In this document: piece by piece, positions 34,534 to 45,740 of the stretch
How positions within the stretch are numbered: the first letter of the stretch is position 1
Layout: every line of letters starts with the position of its first letter
NCBI GenBank assembly: GCA_036936605.1
Contig: JAUPFV010000002.1
Location: 124,976,376 to 125,040,375, forward strand
Direction: 5' to 3'
DNA from: Limnanthes douglasii subsp. nivea
Lineage: Eukaryota; Streptophyta; Magnoliopsida; Brassicales; Limnanthaceae
DNA: 64,000 nucleotides
Program-made: the position numbers and the translations under genes
Notes under the pieces: model-generated
What the model was told of the DNA's origin: nothing
The model's input: the letters and a program-made list of their open reading frames with translations, nothing else
Database searches by the model: none

Positions 34534-34929
34534 TTTGCTTTGTAAATGACAACATCGATCGATGGACAATTTGATATATTTTTTTTCTGTGTCGGACTCA
34601 AAAAATATGAATGGTTCATTCCAAATTTAGACTAAAATTAGTATCACATTTTGGTCGATGTCAACCACTTTTTTATTTAAACTAATTTTATATATTATGG
34701 AAATAAATCATTATTATATATACTTAACAAAAGTGCTTTGTAAATGACAACATCGATCGATGGACAATTTAATATTTTTTTCTGTGTCGGATTCAAAAAA
34801 TATGAGTGGTTCATTCCAAATTTAGACTAAAATTAGTATCACATTTTGGTCGATGTCAACCACTTTTTTATTTAAACTAATTTTATATATTATGGAAATA
34901 AATCATTATTATATATACTTAACAAAAGA
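34534..34929. repeat. 197-bp tandem duplication
   Basis: A unit beginning GCTTTGTAAATGACAACATC and ending ATATATACTTAACAAAAG occurs twice in tandem with few differences, at about 34534-34732 and 34733-34929. The start of the unit is NPSN13 intron 1 sequence; the rest is AT-rich DNA beyond the duplication border. Confidence 0.9.
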
Positions 34930-35263
34930 AATATGAATATCCTTTAAAAAGTTAAATATATGATTAATGAATACTTTGAGACCTCCATAAGATTTGATCA
35001 GGTTGCACCAATGAAATGGTATAGTTTAAATAAGAAAAACCAAAAATAGCTTCCAAACAGAGAGGACGGTATCTCTCTTTCGGCCATGATGGCTTCTCTT
35101 TCAAATTCATGTCCGTTCTTTTAATATAAAAAAATTCACTATTTTTAATACATTTTTTAATTGACGGGTAATAATCGTAAGGTTCTAATTAAAAACTTCT
35201 AGATTTAATAGAATTTTTTAATAATATTTATAAAATTTTATAAAAAAAATCAAAATATATAAT
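34930..35263. other. AT-rich spacer before the second Ty3 element
   Basis: No gene or clear repeat is seen. Confidence 0.5.
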
Positions 35264-35600
35264 TTATAAGGAAATAAAAATCTAGGGACTAAAATGTAAA
35301 CAATAAAAGGTTTAGTAACAGATTAAAAGCTCAACGGAGCGATTTTAATTATGTGTCTTTATTAAGGAGTAAGTGTAATTTATCCTTTTATGTAACTACT
35401 TACAGTTATGAGTTAAGTCTCTATGCCTCTATATAATGGTCACGGATGAACTAATAAAGGGTTTGAACTTCTGATTTTACTCACTTATGTTCTCTCATTT
35501 TCTCTCTCTATAAATTTCCTCTCACCAAAACAGTTCTATTATTGTTTACTAAAGTGACTTCTAATAATTGAACTCACCAAATTGACGACTCCACTGGGGA
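35264..35600 (+). repeat. 5' LTR and primer-binding site of the second Ty3 element
   Basis: The start (TTATAAGGAAATAAAAATCT) resembles the TGATAAGGGAAGGAAAATAT start of the first element's LTR. It contains GGGACTAAAATGTAAA and a TATA-like CTCTATATAATGG at about 35431, and ends TTGAACTCA at 35576. CCAAATTGACGACTCCACTGGGGA follows, a decayed form of the TTGGCGCC primer-binding site. Confidence 0.75.
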
Positions 35601-35666
35601 CTTCTGGCAATCAACGTCGTTTCTTCTAGTTTCATTAATCCTGAAAAACAGTCTTGAAATCTTGCA

Positions 35667-37410
35667 ATGAATCCTGAAAACAATCCATTAGTTTGATCAG
35701 CAATTGAAACACTAAGAGAAGATTTACAGGGGAATGAAAACAAACCAGAAGGATCTTTTCCGATCCAAGCTCAGTCTGATATACAAATGCGTATGAACCA
35801 GCTCTCGGACAAAATAAACGCCATAAATGAGAAATACGAGCAAAAAGAGCAAGAAATTCACTCGGTGAAGCTTAAATCCAAAGTGGGACAAGTAAATGAG
35901 AAAACTGAAATTGGAAACCAGTCTGATCGATGTTGCACTAATTGACAGATTAGGAATGAAGAGAAGAAGGTGCGCTTCGAAGCTCCAAAAGAGCGTTATT
36001 CTTCTCGAAAGAGAAAGAAAGACAAACAAAAATGTGTCACATCTAGAGATGAGAAGGTTGAGAGTTCTGCCTCGGGATTGAAAAGGTATAGGAGCTAACA
36101 GCCCTAGAAATATAAGAAGGAACACAGATCTAGAAAGGACAGTGTTCCTCATTGTTTGAGAGAATATAATTGGTGTGAGGAGAACACATCGAATCAGTAT
36201 GCAGAGACTAATCAAAATATATATATATGAAGTCATGGGAGCTGAGGATCAGTACGTTCATGGTGTTGACTGGAGAAACTCTCTGTTGACAAATGAATTT
36301 AGATTTATTACGCTTCCAAGCGTTTTGATATTGCTAATGTTGAAAAGTTCGATGGGATGTAGGATCCATGCGATCACATTAAACAATTCAAGAATTACAT
36401 GATGAACTTTGAAGATGACGACATGTTGGTGTGTCGTGCTTTTTCAAAAACTTTTAAAGTTACAGGCGTTAAAGTGGTACGATCAAATTTCGAGGGTATG
36501 TATTTCAAATTTCAAGGATTTCTATACTGGTTTTCGAAGATAGTTTGTTAGAAGAAATGAGATGTGAGTGAATGGAGATACGATTATCCACTACAAACAA
36601 GTTGTTGGAGAAAAATTGAAAGACTGCACAGAGAGGTTTGTTCTGACTAAGGAGAACTTGGATAACTGTGAAGAAGGTATGGCGATGGCAGCTTTTGCCA
36701 AGGTTTACTGCCAGGGGATCTGGCTAATGAGACGACTAAAAGAAGGGCTCTAACTTTTGGAGCATTAATGGCTCAGTTTGAAGAGCAGATTAAAGTTTAA
36801 GACTCAACTAGGGTCTGAGGTGGGCCAGTTAATGTCTCAAAAAATTCAGGTCAGGTGGCCAATAACCAGGGGTAATCTTCGAATGGTAATCAGCACGCGC
36901 GTTCGAAAAATAATAATTTGCCACATCGAGCTGGGGGATATTCAAATCAAGCCTCATCCTACATTTACAACAGATTGAGGCCGAATCAAAAGATTATGCC
37001 CGAGTATTATGCAGACTTGACAGAAAGTATAGTTGCAATTTTTAACAAAAACAAGAGCTTTGTGAATTTTAGGAAGCCAGCTCCAATTAACAAGCCAAGG
37101 GAGGAGCGGAACAATTAATATTGCAGATATCATGAGGATAGTGGTCATGATACCAATGATTGTATTGCATTGAAAAAAGAACTCCAAATTCAGCTTAAAA
37201 TAGAAAGCTTTTGACTTATGTGAAGTCACAAGAAAACGCGTTGAAAACTCCAACATCGAATTCACGTCCGGCTAATCCAAATGCACCAGTTGAGAATTTG
37301 ATGATTCTAGATTCAAATCCTGATGAGTTTGATGCTGCTTCAGAGTATTTTGATAAGGATCCATATAAGTTGATTCCGATGGCTGTTGAAGAGCCATTAA
37401 AGAAATGAAA
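35667..37410 (+). pseudogene. Ty3 gag of the second element
   Basis: It starts MNPENNPLV, with a TGA at 35694-35696 where the related element at 63657 has CGA. The coiled-coil-like part follows (MRMNQLSDKINAINEKYEQK). A central gag region at about 36290-36760 is broken by stops (FRFITLPS, DPCDHIKQFKNYMMNFEDDD). The zinc knuckle region at about 37120-37190 reads YCRYHEDSGHDTNDCIALKK. It ends at about 37408 in DEFDAASEYFDKDPYK, which parallels the first element. Confidence 0.78.
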
Positions 37411-39115
37411 TGTGCGAAGTTTATGTGATTTTTTTGAGTCGTTGGCTATTTTTTAAGGCAATTCAATGATCGGTATAACTGACAGTTTGAGGAAGAGATA
37501 TGTTGTCAATTTGACAACTCAGCTTGAAGGTAATGTCCACTCATTTGTATGGAAAAAAGGACATCCCTTTTTAGCTATTCGATGAGGATGATTTGGGAGG
37601 TACTGCGGGCCGCATGAGGACGCGGTGGTTATTGGAGCTGAGGTTGCACGTGATGAAATCAGACGCGTGCTCATAGATATTGGCAGTTCTGCAAATGTTC
37701 TCTTCAAAACAACATATGACAGGATGTTTAATTATCCTCAGATTTCTCAATCAGAGCGCACGATAATTGGATTCACTGGTGTGACAGCATAGGTAATAGG
37801 GGAATTACATGGGGACGTTAGCTTAGGAAAGGGACTGTCCCACGAATTATAACGCTATTTTTGGAAGATCTTGGTTGTCCAAAACGTATGGGGTTGTGTC
37901 GACCGTGCATCAATGTTCTAAGTATGTGGTAGGGGATCGTGTGAGGGTCGTTCGAAGCGACCAGAAAGTTGCAAGAGAGTGTTATACCACTGCACTCCAG
38001 ATTTGAGGATCCAGCAATGGAGACCTGATGAATGAATAGCAGACAGAGGGGTTGACCTTGGATTTTGATGAAAAGGTTAGTGATCCGAGGGAAACCCCAT
38101 GGTCTTTGACTATAAGTGAATAAATTGAGGAGTATACTTTTTTTTAAAGAAGAGTACTTCGAATAGGAACCTTATTGACCCCAATTCTACGTTAACGACT
38201 GCTAGAATTTTTCTTTTTTAACATTGACGTTTTTTCTTGGGAAACGGAGGATGTGACAGGGGTGCCGATCGAAGTAATTTTCCATAGTTTAGTTGTTAAT
38301 CTAAATATGAAGCTGATAATTCAAAAAAGAAGGGCATTTTCATCAGAGAAAGCAAAAGAAATAGTTTCTGAAGTGGATCGTGTATCCAAGGTTGGACATA
38401 TAAGGGAGTCACAATATCCCTTATGGACGGCAAATCCAGTAGTAGTCAAAAAGAAGAATGGAAAATGAAGAATTTGTGTGAATTTTACAGATTTAAATCG
38501 AGTTTGTCCTAAAGATTCATTTCATGTTCCTCGAATAGATAAACTAATTGATTCCACTTTGGGAAATAAAATATTAACTTTCATGGATGCTTTCGCAGGA
38601 TACAATCAGATCCAGATGGATCTGAAGGACCAAGAATTTATGACCTTCATAACTGACATAGGATTGCATTGCTACAAGGTTATGCCTTTTGGAATAAAAA
38701 TGCTGGAGCTACTTATCAAAGGTTGATGAATAAAGCATTTGCCACTCAGATCGGAAGAAACATGGAGGTGTATATTTATGATATGGTGGTAAAAAAATTG
38801 ATGGATGATGCACATATGGAGGATTTAGAGGAAACATTTTTGAATCTAAGGGCAATCAGGCTAAAGCTTAATCCTGAAAAGTGCACCTTCGGAGTTCGAT
38901 CAGGGAAGTTCTTGGGTTATGTTATCAGTGAAAGAGGAATAGAAGTTGACCCAGAATATTTGAAAGTTTTAATAGCAATGAATTCACCTCGATTAGTTAA
39001 AGAAGTGTAAATTTTGACAGGAAGGTTAGCATCGCTTAATAGATTTATTTATAGATTTTTTGACAAATTTTTTCATTTTTTTCAAGTGTTGCAAGGGCCA
39101 AATAGATTTGAATAG
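37411..39115 (+). pseudogene. Ty3 protease and partial reverse transcriptase of the second element
   Basis: Protease lies at about 37640-37800 with IDIGSSANVLFKTTYDRMFN; the active-site DTG has become DIG. RT begins at 38253 and includes RESQYPLWTANPVVVKKKNG. A TGA at 38466-38468 falls where the family has the tryptophan of GKWR. It continues with NFTDLNRVCPKDSF and FMDAFAGYNQIQM, then in a shifted frame NAGATYQRLMNKAF and VYIYDMVVKK, where YVDDM has become YIYDM. Both catalytic sites are therefore altered. Confidence 0.82.
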
Positions 39116-39119
39116 ATAT

Positions 39120-40130
39120 CAGATTGTGAATGGTACGAATTGTTATGTCGAGCTCAATAGTGAGAGTTGTACTATATATAAAAAAAATAGTAGTAAATTC
39201 TTATACACGTTGCGAATTATTATGTCAAGTTCAATTGTGATAATTGTTAACTATTACACAAATGTGAATTGTTTAGAGCTAAAAACATAACCATTTGCGA
39301 TTTGTTTTATACGAAGAACCTGAGTGTTGTGCTAAATTACCTACATTTCTTTCAAGTAAGTACCAGAATGTTATACATTATATTTTTTGAACGAAAAGAA
39401 ACTCTATATACACACCAAACAATTCCAAGCAATATATGTACACAAAAAAATCCCAACTAATATATCCACCACTACATGTTAGTGTTGATATCCAAAAGAT
39501 ATGTACACTTTTTTAAACATAAAAAAGATGACTACCAATGTTGGTTAGTATTTTTATCATTTAGGAAATAATAAAACATTTCAGCTATGGTATGTATTAC
39601 CATATCTTTTCGGTAAGTCTTCGGCACGCAGACTTTTTCGATAATATCTTTGGCGTATTGATAAATGAAAATACCGTAGTCAAGGGTGCTTGGTTTTATT
39701 GTGGAATCCCTCTAAACATTTTAACTTTATATCAAGTCTTTGGCTTAGGTAAATATCTTCTTTCGACACAATAGGAAAACTATTTATAAGAGTTTGTATA
39801 ATGCATTAAATACTAATAAACAAAGAGTTGTTTAATAAATACAGGTGCAGGGTATTTACTAACATAACACCAGGTGAGATTTGTTTACTAATAACAACAG
39901 ATGCAATTTTTTTTACTAATAACAGATGTGATTTGTTTACTAAAAATAGGTGAGAGTTGTTTACTAAAAACATGAGAGAGATGTTTACCAAAAGAAGGTG
40001 CGAGTTGTTTATTACAAACATGTGAGAGTTGTTTTTAAGTATAATATTGTGAATTGTTTGGAAACCACAACAATAGATTTTTTAACAATTATATTCAAAG
40101 CGTTGTTGAAAACTTTTTGACAAATATGCA
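39120..40130 (-). repeat. AAACAACTC motif cluster downstream of the Ulp1 exon
   Basis: On the plus strand GAGTTGTTT, GAATTGTTT and close variants recur with 25-35-base spacing. The densest part is 39825-40065, with about eight sites (for example TGCGAGTTGTTTATTA and TGAGAGTTGTTTTTAA). A looser set occurs at 39130-39310. No coding sequence is seen here. Confidence 0.82.
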
Positions 40131-40399
40131 AATACCCTACGAATCTAAAAACATGGAAAAACCTACCAGCGGATCAGCTGTCCTTGTTTTGTAGTCTGTT
40201 GCATGTTTATTAAGAGGCAGGAACGGGTTGTAGTTTGTTACTTTCTTTTCGTCTATATCAATAACAAGCAACGTCAAATAGTTCATTGTATCCTTCTTAA
40301 TGTTGCAGACTGGAATAAGCACAATGTTCCTATCTGGCCTCATGTTTTTAAATACTCTGTCAACTATATATGTCATATCATCTCGGACGTCCATTGAGG

Positions 40400-40850
40400 A
40401 CTACATTCAAGGAAAATTACATTGCAATGAGGATGTGAGAGTTGTTTTTAGTTTATAACTAAACTCACCGTAGTGTGGCCAGAAATTTGTATGGCGCTAT
40501 ATTTGTCTTCAGGGAAACCTTGCATATAACTTTCCAATCAACTTATCTAAGCATCTTTAGAATCCAAGCGTGAATAATCTACCAAATGACAGTAAAGCGA
40601 ATTATTTTAAAAATCCAATAAATCAAATTGTAGTGTATTAAACAACGAGTTATTTCAAAAGTGAATTGTTTGTATCGTGAATTGTTTGAAACGCAAATTG
40701 TTTCGTATCGAACATCTATTTGTTTGAAAACATGATACCGAGAGTTGTTTGAAACACGAGAATAGCGAGTTGTTTTTAACATATAAAGCGATTTTTTTAC
40801 TAACTGGAATTATCTTACGAGACATTAATAAGCATACGCTATCAAATGAT
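40400..40850 (-). repeat. AAACAACTC motif clusters in the two introns between Ulp1 exons
   Basis: One site lies in the short intron near 40436. About nine sites lie between 40575 and 40800, including GTGAATTGTTTGTA, GTGAATTGTTTGAA, GAGAGTTGTTTGAA and GCGAGTTGTTTTTA. Flanking exons lack the motif. Confidence 0.8.
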
Positions 40851-41824
40851 ACCTTGTAGTCTGTGTCATGTTCTAAGGGTAGCGTCAACACTTCACTCAC
40901 GGCCACGCTAAGTCTGTAGGTAAAGTTGGACATTTGATAATATCGTACTTTCAGGTCTTCATGGTCTTTTCTGCTTTTAATTATAAGTATTTTTTGGTAT
41001 TTACAAACATCAATCAGCTTCGTTATTGGTGTAGTCTTTGGTCAATCAGTGAGAGTTTCCTTTGCTACTGCCTCTGGAGCTTGTAAAAACTTTACCTCTT
41101 TAATTGAGTTCTGTGTTGGACTCAGTAGAGCAAAATTATGGCGCATGTCATCCTATTCTACTGTCTTATCATTTGACTTGAACATATAAAGGTGGTTGTC
41201 AAATTATAAAATCCTAAATACACACCTTTTATGTATAATTATTTAAAATCCACTTACCACATCCTTTGTGATGGCCAATGTTGTTGACTCCGCCGCAACC
41301 TTCTCAGTAGCACCAGCTTGATAAATTTTATTAATCTCATCCTCCGACATAGATTCCAAAGTTCGTTGTAGCATAAGATCGAACTCTATAGTATCAACTT
41401 CTTCTACAAACGACTGTGTAAATTGCGAGTAACAATAATCAAAATATGGATTTGGTTACATACTATATTATTATGCATATCAGATGATTCTGAAACTTGT
41501 CTTTCTCAGTTTTCCGGTTGATTCAGTACTGGTTCCACAACTTTTTCTTGGCTCAGTGGTTCTGACTTTACGTAGGCTAATTTTTTATGTTCAGCTACAT
41601 ATTTGTCTTGTTGTTGAACTTCTACCTCTGCTTATTGTTAGATGAGTATTTTTTACTTCTTGCAGGGTTGGGCTGACTCTGGAGCTTCCCATGGTACTGG
41701 TTGTACTTCTCCGGTTTGTGTTAGCCTTTAACTTTTTCTAAGGCTGGGTGTTGTTGTTGTTGTTCTCCTTGATGTTGTTGTTCTTGTTGGGTTTGTTGTT
41801 GGTTGTCATGTTGTTTCATATCAA

Positions 41825-42345
41825 ACACGAGAGTTCTTTGCACTAACAAAACAAATGAGAGTTCTTTGCAATAAAAAAATGTGAATTATTTGCAACCTTA
41901 CATGCGAGTTTTTTGCAATCATACACTGAGAGTGCTAAAACGAATATTTAGCGAGTTTCTTAGTACGTGACCAACGCGAGTTGTTGGAAAATATATCGTG
42001 CTAGATGTTTGAAAAATAGATACTCAAGTACAAGTACAACTATAAGAGATACTGCGAGTTGTATAAACTATAACCTTAGAATTCTTTGACAGATATAGAA
42101 TGCGAATTGTTTGTAACACATACCACGAGAGTTATTTGAGAAACTTCATATAATGAAGATGCGAATTGTTTGTAATAGATATCACGAGAGTTGTTTGTAA
42201 CACATTCCACGAGAGTTTTTTTTATAACGATATCACAAGAGCTGTTTACAAGCAGGTTTTGCGAGTTGTTTTTAAATACATTCATTCAAATTCTTTTAAA
42301 ATACTAACCCTTATAGTTTTTTTAATACAACGTAACAAAAATTAA
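41825..42345 (-). repeat. AAACAACTC motif cluster in a long intron
   Basis: About sixteen plus-strand sites of GNGARTTNTTTG type lie between 41828 and 42300, spaced about 20-40 bases apart, alternating GCGAATTGTTTGTAA and ACGAGAGTTGTTTGTAA forms near 42100-42215. Confidence 0.83.
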
Positions 42346-43539
42346 CAACCCAACACTTTTCTGCCCTTATATAATATTATCTAACAAATATATGTATCAA
42401 AACATACATTCACATAGTTGTATCTTAATGTACTTTGGATCCGCTTACATCTTCACGACCTTTTGCATCAATTAGTCCAAATTTTTCTATTGTCACTTCC
42501 TTCTCATGAGGTACTACCTCTTTTTCTCTATATTTTTCGTCACCTCCTTCTTCTTGCGGTGGGTCATTCGTATGTGTCTTCTTCGGAAGACACTCGTTTG
42601 TATCTTTATCATTTGGAGGACTCAGACCTGTCGTTGCCTCCTCTAGAGAATGAGACTAATCTGTTTATCTCTCTGGCTGGTCTGTCTATCGTGCCATCAC
42701 TATCTCTTCTGATATTTCTAAAAATGGTACATCTACCGCCTTGTCAGCTTCTACCAGTTCCGTAGGATAACAAGTTATAACGTCTACGAACTCCTCTGTT
42801 ACTACAGATATTACTATTACAGGTGAATGGTTTCCATCATTAACCTTTTCATCCTTCTACATTATAGTGGACACCATTTCTGTTGGTAGTACCGGTATCA
42901 CTGCTTCCTTCTCCTTGGCAGGGCTTCTACTGGAGCAAAAAGGCAAGGAGACAACATTTTCAAGTTGTTGTATTTCAAGTACAACTAAATTTTTCTGTAA
43001 GTCTTCAATCTGCGACAAGAATACCATATGCATTATAATTTCTTCGGTGAGTATTAAACAAATTAAACATATATAACAAGGCTAAAAAATATACTTACTT
43101 CTCTCTCCTAGATGTCAAGCTTCTTCTCTTACCGATTCTTATTGGTAAAGGTCTTCAATCTCTTTTATTTCTTCAGCTCTAATCTTCTTTGGAGTAGTCT
43201 GTCTGCTTTGAAACATAAAACGACCGAGCGTTTCATCCATACCATCATCTTGTACATCCTCAATCTCTGTTTGGGATGTCTTGGTTGGCGTTGGTGGAAT
43301 TATTGGTGTTGGGCCTATTAGTGGTCGGTGGTTTGGTTGCGGATTAGATTTATGTCGTGTCTCTGTTTCTTTTTTCCTTGTTATATAGGTTGTGCTTTCT
43401 GCCTTTTCCTAGGTATTTTTCGGGTAAAACCGGTGTAGTATCTGGAATTCCATTTCCTTTAACTCCTCTGAATGCTTCCATTTCATCATCTGTCAAACAT
43501 AGGGCAACCTCCATAACCTATCAGGTGATGAACAACCAA

Positions 43540-43890
43540 GTTAATACATACACGCGAGTTGTTTAATACAATAAACAGGTAGCACAAATTTTTTGTGGTC
43601 ACACTACATTGGAGTTTAATTTTACCAACTTTTATTGTGGGTTGTGTTATAACAAGAATATGAGTTGTTTTCCTACTACCAATTGCAAATTGTCAGATTC
43701 TGAAAGTTCTTCTATAATTAATTAGATCCTGAGAGTTCTTCTATAATGAGTTATAACAAAGAGTGCGAATTGTTTGCTAATTATTCTAAAATATGTTAGA
43801 TTTTGAGAGTTCTTCTATTTTTATATTATGTGAGTTGTTTTATAATATGTTAATACAAGGTTGAGAGCTGTTTTATACTTAACTATCAAA
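43540..43890 (-). repeat. AAACAACTC motif cluster in a long intron
   Basis: About nine sites, including GCGAGTTGTTTAAT (43554), ATGAGTTGTTTTCC, GCGAATTGTTTGCT and GTGAGTTGTTTTAT, plus three GAGAGTTCTTCTAT variants. Confidence 0.8.
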
Positions 43891-45059
43891 TTTATTTGAT
43901 ATGTACATATATATATTTCATACCTCATCATCTCACAAGTGGTTTAGTCTTCAAATCATCTCCAAGATTGTCGGTTTGGACTCCAATCCCCGCCATTTGA
44001 AGAACCTTGGGATCATGTTTGGCTTTGTGAGGTCTAGCCCAATTGTTATGTACTCCATGACAAAGGGTTGCATCTCAAAAATTATTATTATCAAAATATT
44101 TATGTTAACTAATATTTAATAAAGACAAAACAATCTTACGAATAGAAGTGTGGCGCACCCGATAACTCTATCGGGTTTTATCTCCGCAACAAAAACTCTG
44201 ATCGACTGGGGAAGCTTAAATAGTAATGATTCGGACCAGTCATAGTCATTTATTTTGCTGAGATCTTCAACAAAATACAACATATATCAACCCATTACAT
44301 CTCTCGAGACTGCGTTGAATAGAGTTGAGCAAAGAAACATTATCAACAGTCGAGCAACATCCTCCAATTCATGATCCCCCTTGCAACTGATGGTTGCGGC
44401 TATACCTGCTTGTAAAACACAACACAACATGCTATTTTAGTGCAACTGAAAATAACATCATTCTCATAACATAAATTAGATTTATAAGTACCTTTATAAT
44501 TTTGTTGGATGCGGTTTTCGTATTTTCGGTTCAATTTTCCTTGATGTTTCACCCATGAAGTACGTTTTCATCATCTTTGAGTCATTCTCCGCCCCGTCTA
44601 CGTATTTGCTGAAGAATGCTCCTGATTTTTTAAAGTCATTTCCTCTGTGTCGTGCTTAAGGCTGAAAATAGCCTTTACATCGTCGATCGTTAGCTTCGCC
44701 AGCTTTGACCCAAAATGGAACGTGTCTTCTTCGACCAAGAACGTCTCTATAATCCACTGAACTTACTTATAATACTTTTTATTCGTTATCTTCTCCTACC
44801 TGAGGTTGTATGACGTCTTCAAACGTGCGTAAAAGGGTGTGTTTCTCGTGGCTTCGATGTGGGTAAAGGTAATAAGGCTTTGTTTCAACAGATTTGTAAG
44901 GCTCACCAATCCGGACCTGTAGAAGCTTGCTTTCGCAGTCATATTGCCTGCAAATACATGAATAGGAACTTGTAAATAAACAATAACTCTCATTAGGTAA
45001 CTACAACACAACTACCTTAATCAATGACACTAACAGAAGGCTCGGGGTAGTGGCATTTA

Positions 45060-45330
45060 ATAATGCGATTTCTTTGTTAACATATACAGCGAGTTGTTTG
45101 AAAATAGTAAAATCATGAATTGTTTGAATCATTTGTATTACGAGTTGTTTATTATACAATCATATAGCATATTGTGTTCAACTCTAAGAACGCAAATTGC
45201 GTTGACACCACCAAAAATGTGTTTTGTCCAATATACTATCAAATTTGAGTTGTTTGCATAACTATATGATGAGGACGTGAGTTGTTCTACTGTACATGAT
45301 ACGCAAATGCGAGTTGTGCCTACTTTTCAC
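45060..45330 (-). repeat. AAACAACTC motif cluster in the first intron
   Basis: Sites include GCGAGTTGTTTGAA (45079), ATGAATTGTTTGAA, ACGAGTTGTTTATT, TTGAGTTGTTTGCA, GTGAGTTGTTCTAC and GCGAGTTGTGCC. The duplicated copy lies at 20460-20710. Confidence 0.82.
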
Positions 45331-45740
45331 ATACACGTTGACAGAAACTAGAAAATATGGAAACATAAGCCATCCCAACAAAGAAATCAATAAACTACAT
45401 CTAGTAGACATGATAACATGCGGAAACCGATACACAGTACATGCAGGCGCAAAACCTAATGTCGAGCACGATAAAGGAGTAACCAATATTCTACTTATGA
45501 TCGTAACTACGTAATTTCAGTAGAACTAACCAACGTCGATCGTGAATAAACATAAACATGCACTTAAAACTCTGTAAAAACGCACAAAATATAGCTTTTT
45601 GAGAGGACTTTGTACCTATAAACTCGACTTTGAGTTTCTTCACCGGTCGGCGTATACTCAACGGCTTCGTGCTTATTGCTTAATGGAAGAAGGTTAGTGG
45701 CTAGTGTTTAACGGTCGACGGTCGAATTTTGGACGAGAAC

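Larger units (their letters stand above)
20141..34600. repeat. Segmental duplication, copy A
   Basis: The sequence matches 44876-52505 in the same order and orientation: the 5' end of the DUF1985-Ulp1 gene, the AT-rich promoter, the six-exon beta-xylosidase, its 3' flank and NPSN13 introns and exons. The left border is abrupt at GG[T/C]TTTGTTTCAACA (20141 against 44876). The right border is in NPSN13 intron 1 near 34580. Copy A is longer only because a copia element and a hAT-like element inserted into it; it also lost several NPSN13 exons. Confidence 0.88.
26150..34600 (-). pseudogene. NPSN13 pseudogene, interrupted by two transposons
   Basis: Pieces of the intact gene at 50206-52929 occur in order. 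Intron 9 is at about 26150-26340. Exon 7 (VVRQTTEVGT...) is at about 26444-26503. Exon 6 is at about 32125-32208, exon 5 at about 34165-34280, and intron 1 at about 34395-34580. Exons 8-10 are removed by two deletions, exons 2-4 are missing, and exon 1 lies outside the duplicated segment. A second small piece of the exon 7/intron 7 border (34346-34390) sits between exon 5 and intron 1, showing a further rearrangement. A copia element lies in intron 6 and a hAT-like element upstream of exon 6. With no promoter, start or transmembrane exon it cannot be functional. Confidence 0.85.
35264..39115 (+). mobile_element. Second Ty3/gypsy (Tat-like) element, 3' truncated
   Basis: A 5' LTR (about 35264-35576), a primer-binding region (35582 on), gag, protease and the first half of RT follow in order on the plus strand. 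Homology stops at about 39115, just after the RT thumb (ILTGRLASLNRFIYRFFDKF), where sequence with GAATTGT motifs begins. RNase H, integrase and the 3' LTR are absent. The LTR and gag are close relatives of the element starting at 63250. Confidence 0.85.
39130..45740 (-). pseudogene. DUF1985-Ulp1 (C48 peptidase) transposon gene, multi-exon, degenerate
   Basis: Exons on the minus strand: a first exon at about 45615-45740 (donor-like TAG|GTACAAAG), 44797-44955, 44480-44756 (WIIETFLVEEDTFHFGSKLA, LTIDDVKAIFSLKHD, frameshift, SGAFFSKYVDGAENDSK), 44138-44413 (LEDVARLLIMFLCSTLFNAV, KINDYDWSESLLFKLP, VIGCATLLF), 43925-44080 (MIPRFFKWRG), then acidic/proline-rich exons 43080-43520, 42420-43070 and 41000-41830. 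The C-terminal Ulp1 exons are at 40857-40940, 40465-40550 and 40137-40397. The N-terminal half is the DUF1985-type domain common in plant transposon Ulp1 proteins. The Ulp1 core has VLIPVCNIKKDTMNYLTLLV and IDIDEKKVTNYN, with Asn-Tyr where catalytic His-Trp is expected. A TGA at 44287-44289 and a frameshift near 44640 show decay. Confidence 0.72.

Noticed and set aside
35724..36236. 170-codon minus-strand frame rich in hydrophobic residues
   Set aside because: It is the antisense of Ty3 gag, whose plus-strand sequence matches the gag at 63657.
42418..43566. Several open plus-strand frames at 42.4-43.6 kb with hydrophobic stretches
   Set aside because: The minus strand fits as acidic/proline-rich exons of the DUF1985-Ulp1 gene; the plus-strand frames are their shadows.
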